Assembly (NCBI GenBank): GCA_038503035.1
Contig: JAVSML010019061.1
Span: 1 to 64,000 of the forward strand
DNA: 64,000 nt
Source of the DNA: Crocodylus rhombifer
Taxonomy: Eukaryota > Chordata > Crocodylia > Crocodylidae
Reading direction: 5' to 3'
The notes under the pieces were generated by a model. It ran no database searches and was not told the origin of the DNA. It saw only the letters and a program-made list of their open reading frames with translations. Position numbers and translations under genes: made by a program. This document shows, one piece after another, positions 52,581 to 64,000 of the stretch. Numbering within the stretch: the stretch's first letter is position 1; the number at the start of each line of letters is the position of its first letter.

Positions 52581-53770
52581 TAAACACCGAGGCATACTTT
52601 GCACCATGCCGTATAAAGATCTCACATGTGCCTGGTTTGGATGAACATGTATGCAATGCATGGCTGATGGTTTTCATATGTGGGAGCAGGTCTCTGTAGC
52701 TCAGTAGTAACAAACACTGATGCGCACGGCTCTGTGTACGTGCATGCATGAATATGGACCCACTGGGTATGGACATGGCCAGGTGGTGGTTCCAGGTATG
52801 AATCTACCTGCCGTGCAGAATGGCACAGGTTGAAATACATGCAAGTGCGGGGTGACGGCTGGGGAGAAGGGTTAGGACCGGATACAAGAAATCTAGTAAT
52901 TTGCTGTATATGCTAATACCCTAACGTGAAGTGAGCACGAGGACATGCACAGGTTGAACACAGGCAATGGGAAACAGGTTGATTCACCTTCAACGCTACG
53001 TTCAGCTATTTAGAGCCCCGCTTCTCTGGGTTGTCGAGTCCAGGGCAGCAGCGCTCCAAACTCGTTGCTGGTGGCATATGTGACCTGGGTCTGATGCTTT
53101 CAGCTAATTCCCAAGGGACAGATGTTCACACAGCCGCAAACACTAATTGGCCTCCTACCTTACAGCCTTGGCAGGAAATGAAACGTTGCTCAAGCCCAGC
53201 CTACACAGATGTAGCCCACTTTGAGTTTTGAAAGTCAACTGACCCCAGTACAAAACCATGCACGGACAGTCATTGCTATCGCTATCAAGTTAGCTTAGCT
53301 CAAGTTCTTACTCAGTTAAACTACATAAAACCAGCCTTTACTCCAGACTGTGGACCACAAGTTTTGCATTGGCTCAACCAAATTGATTTAAAGAGTGATT
53401 CGAGTTAAACTGGTGCAGCTTAAAACATCCATGTGCTAAGGCCCAGATCCTGGTGCTATGAGTTTCAGCGGGCACACATGCCACCAGCTCTAGGCTAGTC
53501 CTGACCCTGGGATGGCATATTGCTGCCTTCGCAGAGCAGAAACAAGCAGTGTTCCCGGCACTGGAGATATATATGTCTACACTGCCCAGCACAGCACTGA
53601 GAAGTGGCGCAAATAAAGCCGTGTGGAGGCCCGTGCAACCACAGTGGGCCATCACGAGACTCAAGACTCTCAGTGTGCTGGGGAGCCTTTTCGGCTCTAC
53701 AAAGCTGTGAAACGTCTCCAGCGATTTGACCAAAAACTGGGCATTGTTAAATAAAAATTATAAAAATTAT

Positions 53771-53790
53771 AATATAATTATAATTATATT
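53771..53790. repeat. perfect 20-bp AT palindrome
   Basis: AATATAATTATAATTATATT reads the same on both strands, within a 45-base AT-only run. Confidence 0.95.
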
Positions 53791-56700
53791 TGGATAAAGG
53801 CCAAATGCACTATGCATGGTGGCTGAAAGGGTAGGAAGCTGGATGCTAGCATGCTGATTAGACAAGTCATTCAGCCTCCAAACGAATGGATGGCAAATGA
53901 CAGGCGGTGTAGCTCAGGCGTAATATGGGCCCAAACCAGGCCCCTTCTTGAACTCAGTAATATGGGAGTCCGTGGGTCCGGTGGAGAGGTCACTTCTCTA
54001 GGAGCACAGGAACGAAGCTTTCCCTCGCTCTGGGAAGAAGCCGCCTACATCTGGGAGTCAGGTCAAGCGATGGCGACCCTTTCCCACGTGCTGTTTTGGA
54101 GCCCCATGGGCCAGCAGGGTATTAGGCTGAGGAGGAAAGGAGGAAATACCTGTGGATACGCAAGCAAGCTGTGGGAAGATGCCTGTGGGGGTTTATTTGT
54201 GAAAACCAAAAACCAGGAGTCTGGGTTGCGCGCTGCATCCTGAGCGCAGGCATGTGCTGGAGCCCAGCCCACGTCTGGAGTAGTCCGTGTGACCACATGT
54301 GGTGGAAAGCGCGGGCTCATCGTCACGCAGACCGGCTTGTTACTGCCCAGCCGGCTCTTGCTTTTGGTTGGTCCCCGAGGCCCTTTTAATTTCTTCTCCC
54401 CAGTGGCAGCTGTGTCCTCTCCAAGCAGACGGAGAGGAACTTGGAGCAGACGCCAAAGCTGGGGAGATGGGTCAGGGCTGCAGGGCTGCACAACACGAAT
54501 TTAGTGTTCGTGAAGAAAGCAAGGGACTCGCGCGGTTGAGTAAAGCTGGCCCTGGTAGGGCGCAGGTGTTTTCCAGGCAGGTGCTTCCACGTGGCTCTGC
54601 CTGACCTGCTGTTCCCATCCCGACAGCGGCTGCTAAGCACGATGCCAACACTGACCCTGCAACAGGCCCAACCCTGGGGCAAGCCGGAGACCAGCTCGCT
54701 CCCACCCCTGCTCTCCCGGTGCCACATCGGTTGCAAAGCGCGAGCATCTCATGGACCAGACTACAAAACCCTTAAAGGGAAGGATGCAAACAAGGGGAAG
54801 GAGTTCAGCCCATCCCCTATCAAGCAGGGCTCGATGTTTCCGACTCTCCTCGAGCCATCTATTGTGTGTGCAAATTGTTTGCTCGTGGCCGGGGGCCAGA
54901 CCACCAAATCTGCAGAGCAAAGCCACTTATTTATCCACCGGACACGTTCGGCGCAAGGAGTCGGGGCAACGCGAGCTTCCCTTGGGAGGGCCTCAGCCCT
55001 GACCCCGCAAGACCTTAGCGGGTCGTTCGCTAGGGCCCATTCTGCCGCGGCTGGAAAGCAGGGGCCCAATTAGTGCATGCTGCAGTGCGAACATCTGCCC
55101 GTGGGGAATTAGCCGAAAGCATCAAACCCAGGTTGCGTCAGCCACCAAACAGTCATTTGCTGGTAAGAAATTTATGTGGCTGCTGACCTGGCCCAGATGC
55201 TTCCCCACAACAGAGAGGTGAAGGGCGCGAAAGATCCTGTTTCTACTCCTCGGAGTTATCCAGCGCCCGCCGCGGCTTCCTGCAACTGGCTTCTAATCGG
55301 ACGCTCGATGTTCAGCTTCAGGAAACATTTTTTTGGGTAAGTTTACCTTGTAGCCTGGTAACACAAACAGTCCACACATTATGCTCGAATCGCTGCACAC
55401 TTTACAGTGTTTCAGGCAAAACTGTCGGTGTTGTGGGGTTTTGGTTTGGACTTAGCATAATCCCCCTGCCGAGTCTGCTGCGCAAACAATGCTGGATTCC
55501 TCTCGCGCGTAATGACCAGGAAGTGAAAGTGGTTAGAAATCTGTTACGAACAATAAAACGGACAAAGGAGACTTTCCAAGTAGCCTGCAGGAACGAAATG
55601 CATCGCCCAGTGAGATTAATGAAAGCCATATCTAAACAGCATAGATTACTTTGAAAACCAGAGCCAGCCACTTTCTCTTCTGACCCGAGTTCACTGATAG
55701 GCAAGCACAACTGTCAGCGGCAGAAACAGTGAAAAACCAAATACAAAAAAAAGAAAAAAACAAAACTTCAAAATCGTCATTTGAAATTGGATTTTAATTT
55801 TTTCCTGTTTTTCCTCTTTCCATTGAAAATTCAAGACGCTTCAGCCAGGAATGACTTAGTGTCACAATACCCGTATGAGGTCGTGTGGATATGGTCAGCA
55901 GTTTTACCGCAGAAACATGGAGAAAGAAGTGGCTTTCTTAAGGTGGTACAATGACCCTGATCTGGGGCTGGTAGTAATGCCGACAAAGCCAATATCTTCT
56001 ACCCTTTGGTACAATTTACTCCAAGAAGAGGTTTCAACAAGGCGAGCTGGGTGATGGTCGGTATAAATTCAGGCTGCCCAACTCTGGCCTTCGGTCACTA
56101 AAGGGTTTGTTATTTTTGTTAAATAAATGAGTCATTTTAAAACTTGAAAAGTCTCTCTGGAGGAAGCAAAAAGCCTCTCGAGACTGGAAGGCCCCTCCAA
56201 CAAACATGCAGTCCTGGGCAGTGCTGAGTGCCCTTGCACCCCGCCGAGCTGGAGGTGCAGGATTTGACCTCTGCCGCAGAGCTGGGTATGATCAGGTCCG
56301 CGGGTGGCGTGTCCCTGCCTCTGGCCCTCAAACGCTACCCACACACAAGCCTGACAGAGATGCTAAATACTTAACACAGAAAGACATCTCCTGGCCAGGG
56401 ACTGAATTTAAGTAATTTTCCTCCTATCCTTCCTCTCCCGTCCTTGCCCTGGGGGGATACCTGTTGTCAGCTTGCATTAGGCAGTTAGGACGTATCTCTT
56501 AGTCACATGCTTAATGATTAGAAAAACATACGCAGGCGATCGTTGCAGGAGCACAGCGCAGCACGGATGTTAATGGCAAGGCAGGGATATAGGAATAATC
56601 TCCGATGGAAAAGCATCTGGGGCAAGCGGCATCTCGGAGCGGCCCCCAAAGGGCTGAATTGCAAATCTCCCCCGTCGAAAGCAAGAGCTTTTGCACTTTG

Positions 56701-57399
56701 GCCTGAGAACTGGAAAGCAAGAGAACCAGCTGCATTGGGGAAAATCCTTTTCCCAAACCCCTGGGAGAGGCAGGGATGAGTGTGGGGAGGGGGTGGCAAG
56801 AAGCTCCCCCAATAACCCCTCCATCCTGCAGGCTGAAGTGAAGTCCAGGCCACGCTGCTGTGCTCTGCCTTTCACTCCCAGCAATGCTTTGCAGGGATGC
56901 AGCCTGCCCCTCTTTGCTCCACGTTTGGGCAGCGCTCAGCATAGCGGCCCGTGACGTTGCACCTCGTAATGCAAGGGCGACTCGGTCTCGCCCCCCAGCT
57001 CGGCTAGCGACCCCCCCACGTGCCCTCCCAGCGCCTCTGTTGGCACGATGAAGACAAGGCCTTGCAGCAGAGGAGGGGCTCCAAGGTCACGCCGGCTATT
57101 CATGCGATCACGTTCTTCTCGGAGCGCCCATCGCCTGGACAGCTCTTCGGCGCGCTGCTCCGCTCTCCGCTGCTTGCCCCTGCTCCCTGCGTGGTCTGCT
57201 GCTCTGCTTTCTGTGTCCTGCCTGTCCCCCCTCCAATCCCATGTGCTCCACGCAGGACTCAAGTCATGTGTCGGGATGCTGCCCTCTTTCTGCCCACCAC
57301 ACTCCCAGTCCCAGCTCCTCCGGCCCCCAGCTAGCACTGGGCAGGCGGCAAGGAGGGCCATTTCCATAACACAGCCCTGAGCCAAGTCTGGGACACGGC

Positions 57400-57790
57400 A
57401 CACATAATGTTGTTAAAAAAACTCCAAACAACCAACCCATGCCAGGCAATTGATATACACTGGGCAGATTTAGAGATCACAAGGCCTTGTGCTATTCCTT
57501 ACATCTCTGGACTATTTCCCCACCCCTAAATACTTTAAATTATTTATTATGTCTCATTTAACCTCAGCCATGTCCTCCAAATAAAATTTATTTTGCAGCT
57601 GTCATTCAGGTTTACTCCAGCCTTAACCTCATAATCCTATTGATTCCCTCGTTATTCGAGCAGTGCGGGATTTATTTCGTGCCTTCTGCGTTATGGAGAA
57701 GACTTTGCACATTAATCTAGCGTGTGTTTGGAAACAGTCAAATCCAGGCGATTCATTATTTTCCCATTTTCTTTCCAGTTGGGCTCTGCA
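57400..57790. promoter_or_regulatory. candidate conserved non-coding block
   Basis: AT-rich, non-repetitive block between GC-rich neighbours. It has TAATCC at 57632-57637 (PITX or OTX core), TTTATTTATTATG-like forkhead or HOX-type sequence near 57542-57552 and a second TTTATTTCG near 57670. No coding frame fits. Function is inferred from composition only. Confidence 0.25.
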
Positions 57791-58869
57791 CACTCTCAGT
57801 GTGGCTGCCCTGGCTTCTTATCTTCTCCATACCACTATTTTTGAGGCAGAGCTTCTGGTCAGCATCAGCGCCTCTCCCCCAGGCTCTGCCTGCCGCTGCT
57901 GCTAAGCCGGTCTCTCGGGGCAGTCGTCAATGGCAGTGTCGCATGCAAAGGATTTGCAAGAGCATCCTTTGGGCTTGAATCCCTCGGGCATGTCTATAGG
58001 TATGAGGCTTTCGCACTGCCCCGGCCCACACTTGCATTTTAGCGTAGCACGACACGCGCGCGCCGCGCCGCTCTGTGCAGAAGGCCGAGGTCCTGAGCAG
58101 CCCCTGCCTTTGGCTGAGGACAGCTGCAGGAGGGCTCCCTTCAGGCTGGGAGAAACGAGAGAAAGGACGTGGGAACCAACCCGAGACACCTCCCTGAAAC
58201 GGTTCACGAAACGCAACGTCAGAAATGCCACAAGCGCCTCGTTTCATTGCAAACGTCGGCCTTTTTTCTGGAGACGCAGTAACTCCAGAGCCCGGACCTT
58301 TGTAGAAGGCACGCTACGCACAGGACAGGTTCAAACCCTCTTCCTTTGGCAATGGCGGGGGCTTGGCCATTCGTAACACAGCAGCTGGACTCTCCTGCCC
58401 CCCTCTTCTCTTAGCAGTGGGTGGAAGCCCGCCTATTAATTACTGGTGCTCACCGGGGCAGACGGGATTCATTAGAGCAAACCCTCATTATTAAAAGAGG
58501 GTTAAAGTGGCTTTCTGAGGAAGGCGAAGGTCTATGATAGAAAGGCCCTGGGGGAAGGAGCCTCTCAGTCCCTGCTCTGGAGAGATGCTGTGGTCTGGAC
58601 CTTCCTACAGCATCATTCGGGAACGACCTTTTGTGTGTTGAGCCAGACCCTGGGAAAAGGGACATGCTGGTTGTCCAAGAGCGCTGTTTTTCGCTCGGAC
58701 CTCACCAGTTTACGTCATTAATTCCAACGGGAGCAGGCATGGGACCTGTGACGGCATTGTTGTACTTCAAAAAACACCCCCGAGCCCCCAAATCCCCCCC
58801 CCCCCAACCAAAAGAGAAGTGTGTGCTTACTTATACATTGCTATTAATCATTTTTAGTATTTAATATAG

Positions 58870-58990
58870 CCCCATCAGTGTGCTCAGTGCTGTACAGTAT
58901 ATAGAGGAAGACATGACCCCTGTCATAGAGGCTTAGAATAAAAAATAGGCAGACAATATAGTTCAGACACATAATAAATCCAGCTGAAGG
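58870..58990. repeat. probable old SINE/LINE remnant
   Basis: GTGCTCAGTGCTGTACAGTA followed by GACCCCTGTCATAGAGGCTT resembles a widespread amniote repeat with the pattern GCGCTGTACAAA...GTCCCTGCC...AGCTTACAATCTAA. Diverged, family not settled. Confidence 0.35.
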
Positions 58991-60654
58991 CCCAATCTCA
59001 AACATTTCAGCTGGTCCCCCCTCTAAATATATAATTGTCTTTGTTGGATCAATACAGAGAGGCTTTGTGGAAGGAGCACATTTTTAGGGAAGATTAATGT
59101 CGCGGACTACAGAGGCAGCTAGGAGGAATTCTAATATAACGTCTACAATGCAACTTGCAGGAAGAGGAAAAAAGGCCCCGGCTGCTCAAATCCTCTTCTC
59201 CAAATGGAGCTTTTTATTATAAGTACCAACAACCTCTGGGCCCAGGGCTGCCCACGACAGGGAAGGACAGACAGTCTCTCCCTCAGAACAAGTCCCTACT
59301 TTACTCCAACAACCTCAAGCGACTGGACATCGCCTCCTTCTCCAACAGGCCTTTTCTTTTCTTATTTTTATTAGGTTAAAAAAAAAAATACTGGTTGGCT
59401 CTGAGAGCCATATGTTCCAAATCCCATCTGTCCTGGGCAGTAGAGAACAATGCGGGGAAAAACTGTGCATAGGAAGAAGTCAACATACCAAACAGGCTCC
59501 TCGGCACAGCACAAATTATGCCGGGGAGGGGGAGGCTATACGACTTCCGGGGGTACCATGGGAAGCAGCAGAATAAGGGGCAGGGCCCAAAAGGCCCGAA
59601 GGGAACTACACTTTGCAGCCAGACGGTATCAGGTCTGGGTCCATCCAAAGCCCTCTATTCTGGACATACAGGAATTTAAAGTTTGGATCCAAATCTAAGC
59701 TTGTGTCTCTGCCCTTCCCTCGGCTGAAATCAGAGGAATAGGCATAATGCCAAGGCCACTGGGACAAATCTCCCGAGAAGCGTGCATAGCAAATGCTGGG
59801 TTTCTCTGGCGAGTCAGCCAGGCTAGTAGGTGCTTGAAGCCTTCCCAAAGATGCCGTACAATTATTGCCAGGTCAGGTGGATTCAATTAGCACCAGGATA
59901 TAGGAGCAGTGGAAGCCTTTCCTAGGGCAGAGGTAATTAAGGCCTGGGTCAGAGGGGTTGTACATGGAAAAAAGCCTGGAATTGGCCAGTCCTGGGGGGA
60001 GAAAGTTTAGCCTGGAGTTTATGGGGCGTTGTTACTATTACAGCATAGGATCCAGGGAGCGAACAAAGGCAGGAGCTGGGACGTTACGGAGCATATGCAT
60101 ACACACTGCTTTACGGCGGGAGCCTATGAAGGAGGCAGAGCAGTGTTTTAATTCAGATGCCACAAGGGGTCACGGGATCCCTGACACCCCGTGCTGAAGA
60201 AATGGCACGAGCACTGCCTCTCCCCTCCACACACAGCTGCAGTGCAAACCCTTCAAGCCAGGAATCCTTATGCCTCAACCTTGCAATGTGACACACTTGG
60301 GTGAACCTCTGGGCCCACACAGATCCCCTGTGGGTTTCCACAGAGCTCTGGTCTGCTCACGCAGCACAGGGTGCTGGGTCAGGGCAGAAGGATAAAAACC
60401 TCCTCTGTGCAGGGACCCAACACAAAACCCATGCCTCTTTTTAAAGGCTAGCGAAGCTCTCAGAAATAGGATGTTCTATGGGTGTTAAAAGGTTGCCGGG
60501 ATGTTGCGCTGGCTTTGCACAGCGAAGGATTTCCCCCTCTCTGCACAAGCGGGTACAATGCAAAATGAAATTAGCGCCGGATGAAATGAGCAGCGCTTGT
60601 ACACGGCGAGCGTCCCCTTGGCCTTGTCCTCGGATGTCCAAGGCCTCCTCTTAA

Positions 60655-61030
60655 CAGCACAAGCAAATGAATGCCGCTAATCCTATTAATGCATCACAGC
60701 ACAAAGCTTGAGCCTTCCCTTCTGTTTAAGGGTGAAATATTTACTGATCTGCACCACAGGTCTGAAATAAGAATGTATCATGTGAATCGGAGGGCTATCA
60801 TATGGAATGCATTTAACTGAATCAAGTTTTGATTAAATGCAATAAACATGATTGATTTGGTTATGTACACTCTTTATGACGGTCCGTTTAATTTAGTCGT
60901 TCATTCCGAAAAGGGATGTTGCATGGATCCAAAACATTAGTTTTGATTACCACAGTAAATCCCAATTTTGGAGAAACCTGGGGCAACCTTATTAATATTT
61001 TTACACTTATCCAACAGTTGCTGGAGTTAA
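60655..61030. promoter_or_regulatory. candidate TBX4 limb enhancer block
   Basis: An AT-rich, repeat-free block about 19 kb upstream of the TBX4 start. It has TAATCC (60678-60683), the core bound by PITX1, TGATTGAT (60849-60856), a PBX-HOX composite, and TTTATGAC (60873-60880), a posterior-HOX-type site. PITX1 and posterior HOX inputs to Tbx4 hindlimb enhancers are established in mouse. That this block is such an enhancer is inference from motif content and position. Confidence 0.35.
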
Positions 61031-61573
61031 CCCTTTAACGACACGTCTGAGTGACGTTCTGCGGTACTGGCAGCAGAGGTGACCTGATTTAGCACGTGTG
61101 TACTGGAGTCCGCAGAGAAAGCCTATAGTCTTTTGCTGCTATGACTTTAAATCCATTAGCTCTGGGAAGGCTCCAAATGCTTTTGTGCAGATCTGCCTGC
61201 GCCCTGAGTGAACACAGCAGCGGGACGTTGAGGACCAGATGCTATTCCACCCCCCAGGCACCTATGTGCAATCCTGTCCCACCCTGCCCGCGTCTCAGAA
61301 AAGACATTATTTTTGTAACAACCCTTAATCTCAGGCTCAAGGAAAAGTCACTCACCTTTGTGCTAACTTTTCTGTTTCTCACAGGGTGCAACCAGATCAT
61401 ACTCAGGGCCAGATCCTATTCTACCCACGAGGCATCTAAGCATGACTTGGGTGTCTAAGTGCAATCCTATTCCCCCCTGGTCAAGTTCCCAGGGAAAAGA
61501 AAATTTGCACACAAACATGGCACCTCTCTTTTTGTCCATCCTAGCCGTAAGAGTGAATAATTAAAATCGATGA

Positions 61574-61616
61574 TCTGTTGAGGTCCCTCCCAACCCTAGC
61601 AGCATCTATGAAAAGT
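61574..61616 (+). mobile_element. CR1 LINE 3' end, sense
   Basis: GAGGTCCCTCCCAACCCTAG followed by ATCTATGA, which is the sense-strand CR1 terminus. Only about 40 bases remain. Confidence 0.55.
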
Positions 61617-61724
61617 GGTGTGTGTGGTTTTACAGGGACTAAGGCAGGGTGGATTGGGATCACGCTTAAAAATCCAGGTATCACTTAGACACCTAAGAGG
61701 TGGCGTTGTGACTAAGTAGCCAGT

Positions 61725-61835
61725 CTGGGACTCTGGAGACTTCAAGGCTTTGTGGGTGACTTTGAAGAAGTCACCTTAGTTTCCTGTTTGTAAAGTTAGG
61801 ATACTGAAACTTCCCTACCAGCCATGGTAAATAAA
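61725..61835 (+). mobile_element. MIR-type SINE, sense
   Basis: GTGACTTTGAAGAAGTCACC then TTAGTTTCCTGTTTGTAAAG, the sense MIR core (accurate order of the GTGACCTTGGGCAAGTCAC and CTCAGTTTCC blocks). Confidence 0.55.
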
Positions 61836-62786
61836 TGAGACAGGGAAAACTTTTGTCTGTTCTGATTTTGCTTGTTAAAGTACCGGAGAAACAGGTTTAA
61901 TTGAAATCCTTCAATGGCCACTTTTGCTGGGTCCATAGTTTAATAAAGTATGAATAGGAAAACAATGCTTTGGGCAGCAGCTGTTTTCTGGGGATCTCAG
62001 GCCAGTCGTGGTGGTGGGTACACGAGGGGTCTGTCCGGTGGCAAGCTGGGGAAAGAAAGTCAGAGCTTCTGACTCCCTAATATTTAAAGTCGGCCACCAC
62101 CCATTTTACAGTGGGTAAATATGCTGGAAGATGGTAGGGGTATATTTGTGAGAGTCTACCTGCGAGCTGAAAATGCTGCAGGGAAGTCAATCGCTCACGG
62201 CTCCTTTCCATTTCATCCTGCACAATGCGGTAAAGGCCAGCTACTAAGGAAGAGAAATATTATGCAAATAATTGGATGAACCAAAATGGGGCAGCAGTGG
62301 GATCGAAAGAAAGAAATATGATAAAAGAAGGATGGGTAATAGCGCTGTCAAGACTGGCACGAATGCCATTAGGAGCCTTCCCCTGTACTGGATGGAAAAC
62401 TTTAAAATCTAAACCCTGGTGCAGTTTAGGGAGCTAAAACCTAACGAGCAGATCACTAAAGACAGGACAGACTGTATTCTTATCCCGAGTTCACTCGGTG
62501 CTATGGGCACACGATCCACTGGGTGGGACAGGCAGGGATGACAAAAATATTCCCAATATTGCTCTAGGGAGTTGATTCTGTCTCTCGAAATTCCTCGAGG
62601 ATGAAGAGAAACTGGAAAGGGGAGTAAGAGAGAATATCTTGGATGAAATGCAACCCAGGCCAAGGATGGGCTTGCATGAATTGTTCCGGCGAGTTACCCG
62701 GGGATAAGTTGACTTGAATGCTGATAAAAAAGCTGATTTCAGGGAACGTGAGGTTAACAGGGGGATATTCCCCTTTCAGAAGTGGG

Positions 62787-62945
62787 CATGAACTAGCTCC
62801 CCACGAAGGGTGTTTGTGTTCGAAAGCTTGCTAAGAAGATTTTTTCCAACTATTTGAGCAGCTCTAATAAAAGATGCCGCATTTACCCAAAGAACCGTGT
62901 CTGCCGACATCCTTAGACCAACACGACTGCAACCCACACCCTTGG
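62787..62945 (+). repeat. hammerhead-type interspersed repeat, copy
   Basis: CACGAAGGGTGTTTGTGTTC, then CGAAAGCTTGC, CTCTAATAAAAGATGCC and TTAGACCAACACGACTGCAA. It retains the CGAAAG box and the CGAAG part of the catalytic core; the rest is mutated. Confidence 0.6.
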
Positions 62946-63529
62946 AGCCTGAACAATGCTTTTGCCACATTTAATCGGCGTGACAAAAGCCAAAGTCATG
63001 GCCGTGTCTCCGGAGCAGAGGCACACAGCCCATGTGCCTCTGAAGGTCAAGGAAGGGCTCCCGACGGGCTGAAGCAACACGCAGGCCTAATGCACGGACC
63101 TGGCATGCACCCGACACAGCCAAGTCTAGAGGTGCTTTGTAAGGCCCCGCTGTATCTCGTGCCCATCGCCCGCTAGTTCGCTGCTCAGTACTCAGAAGGG
63201 TTTAGGCCAATAGCTGACACAACTAGAAAGTAAAACTATGTCCCAGGAGGACAGAAGTAAGCATTTGTCCCATGCAAAAGTCTCTGTTTCCGTTCCAATG
63301 GCTCTGAAGCCGGCCCTGGGGAAAAATGCAATGGTCCGGTGTACTACATGCTGGGTCAAAACATTACACCCAGACTGTTCCTGTTTTTCGAATACCTGCA
63401 AACACAGGACATCTCTTCTCCTCTCTACAGCACAGGAATTTAGACCAACAACACTGCAGATTTTCCTATAACAGCTTCCACATCTTTCTTCACAAGGCAG
63501 GGGGAAAAAAAAATGTTTCAAACATTTTT

Positions 63530-64000
63530 ATATTACCAATAAATTGAAACAATGCTTTATGATTTCAATATATTTTCAATTTACTGCTGTGATCAGTATC
63601 TTGATTGCTATGTACGCTTTATAAGAAACTTCAATGATAACCAGATTTATCTGTTGGTTTCTCCACAAATACTTAAATGCCTTTATCCACCAAAGTGATC
63701 TGTGGTAACGTAGCGTCTCGTTAAACATAATGCTGAAAATGTCAGCGAAATACCAACAAAATGGAAAGAATATATCGCTTCCAAGCACATCTTAAGAGAC
63801 ACTGGAATTTCTGGCTTTTGATTTTAGGAGCGGATATAAAAATCACCCTCATTTTTAATATTCATTGCAGATATTCTGTAATGCGGAGATCCCTGCAGCT
63901 CTAAACAAATGTATTACATCATTATATGGCTGCACTTCTTATATCGGACAGGCTCGTTTAAATGGCTTACATCAAGACTTTTAAAGCCATTGTACGAGCC
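63530..64000. promoter_or_regulatory. candidate conserved non-coding block
   Basis: An AT-rich, repeat-free block that runs to the window end. It contains homeodomain-type cores (TAAT, ATTA) and GATA-type cores (GATAA near 63636), with no coding frame. It resembles deeply conserved developmental enhancers in composition, but alignment is needed. Confidence 0.2.

Larger units (their letters stand above)
42561..64000. other. intergenic region upstream of TBX4
   Basis: In other tetrapods TBX2 lies on this side in the same orientation, separated by tens of kilobases. No TBX2 exon is visible, so the window ends before it. Contents: SINE, CR1 and hAT fragments, hammerhead-type repeats, the candidate secreted-protein gene at 51433-52157, and AT-rich conserved-looking blocks at 57400-57790, 60655-61030 and 63530-64000. 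In 43.3-46.0, 47.0-49.6, 53.0-57.3 and 58.0-60.6 kb nothing beyond ordinary single-copy DNA was recognised, apart from the short items listed. Confidence 0.75.

Overview
The window is vertebrate nuclear DNA, most likely from a crocodilian. The gene is a tetrapod T-box gene with long introns. The interspersed repeats are CR1 LINE 3' ends with the wording typical of crocodilians and turtles, old MIR-type SINEs, hAT-type miniature elements and palindromic MITEs. There are two 400-N assembly gaps. There are no bacterial operons, phage genes or CRISPR arrays. Species placement is inference from remembered repeat families, not a database match. The one securely identified gene is TBX4, on the minus strand. 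Five coding exons with matching splice phases encode 213 N-terminal residues: 41069-40947, 40193-40099, 24276-24157, 21742-21595 and 8024-7872. They run from the initiator Met through most of the T-box DNA-binding domain. The rest of the T-box and the C-terminal regulatory half must lie to the left of base 1, because no further TBX4 exon is visible in 1-7871. The promoter end is a strong CpG island at about 40.36-42.56 kb, with a likely untranslated exon at 41602-41656. Layout: 1-7871 is intron after coding exon 5, with a palindromic MITE and a CR1 copy. 8025-21594 is a 13.6 kb intron with a large CA-type microsatellite and gap 1. 21743-24156 is a short intron with a 47-bp tandem repeat beside the splice acceptor. 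24277-40098 is a 15.8 kb intron with gap 2, a duplicated segment and candidate conserved regulatory blocks. 40194-42560 is the promoter and CpG region. 42560-64000 is the intergenic region upstream of TBX4, on the side where TBX2 lies in other tetrapods; TBX2 itself is not in the window. This flank is where hindlimb enhancers of TBX4 are expected. Block 60655-61030 is the best candidate, with PITX-type, PBX-HOX-type and posterior-HOX-type sites. It shares a 16-base, CpG-containing motif (one mismatch) with a block in the large TBX4 intron at 33715. The most novel observation is a possible unrecognised small secreted-protein gene on the minus strand at 52157-51433. It has a signal-peptide exon ending in a perfect phase-1 splice donor, followed 428 bases later by a Cys-rich, GC3-rich open frame that can be joined in phase. 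It is unproven. Most other long open frames look like chance frames in GC-rich or repeat DNA.
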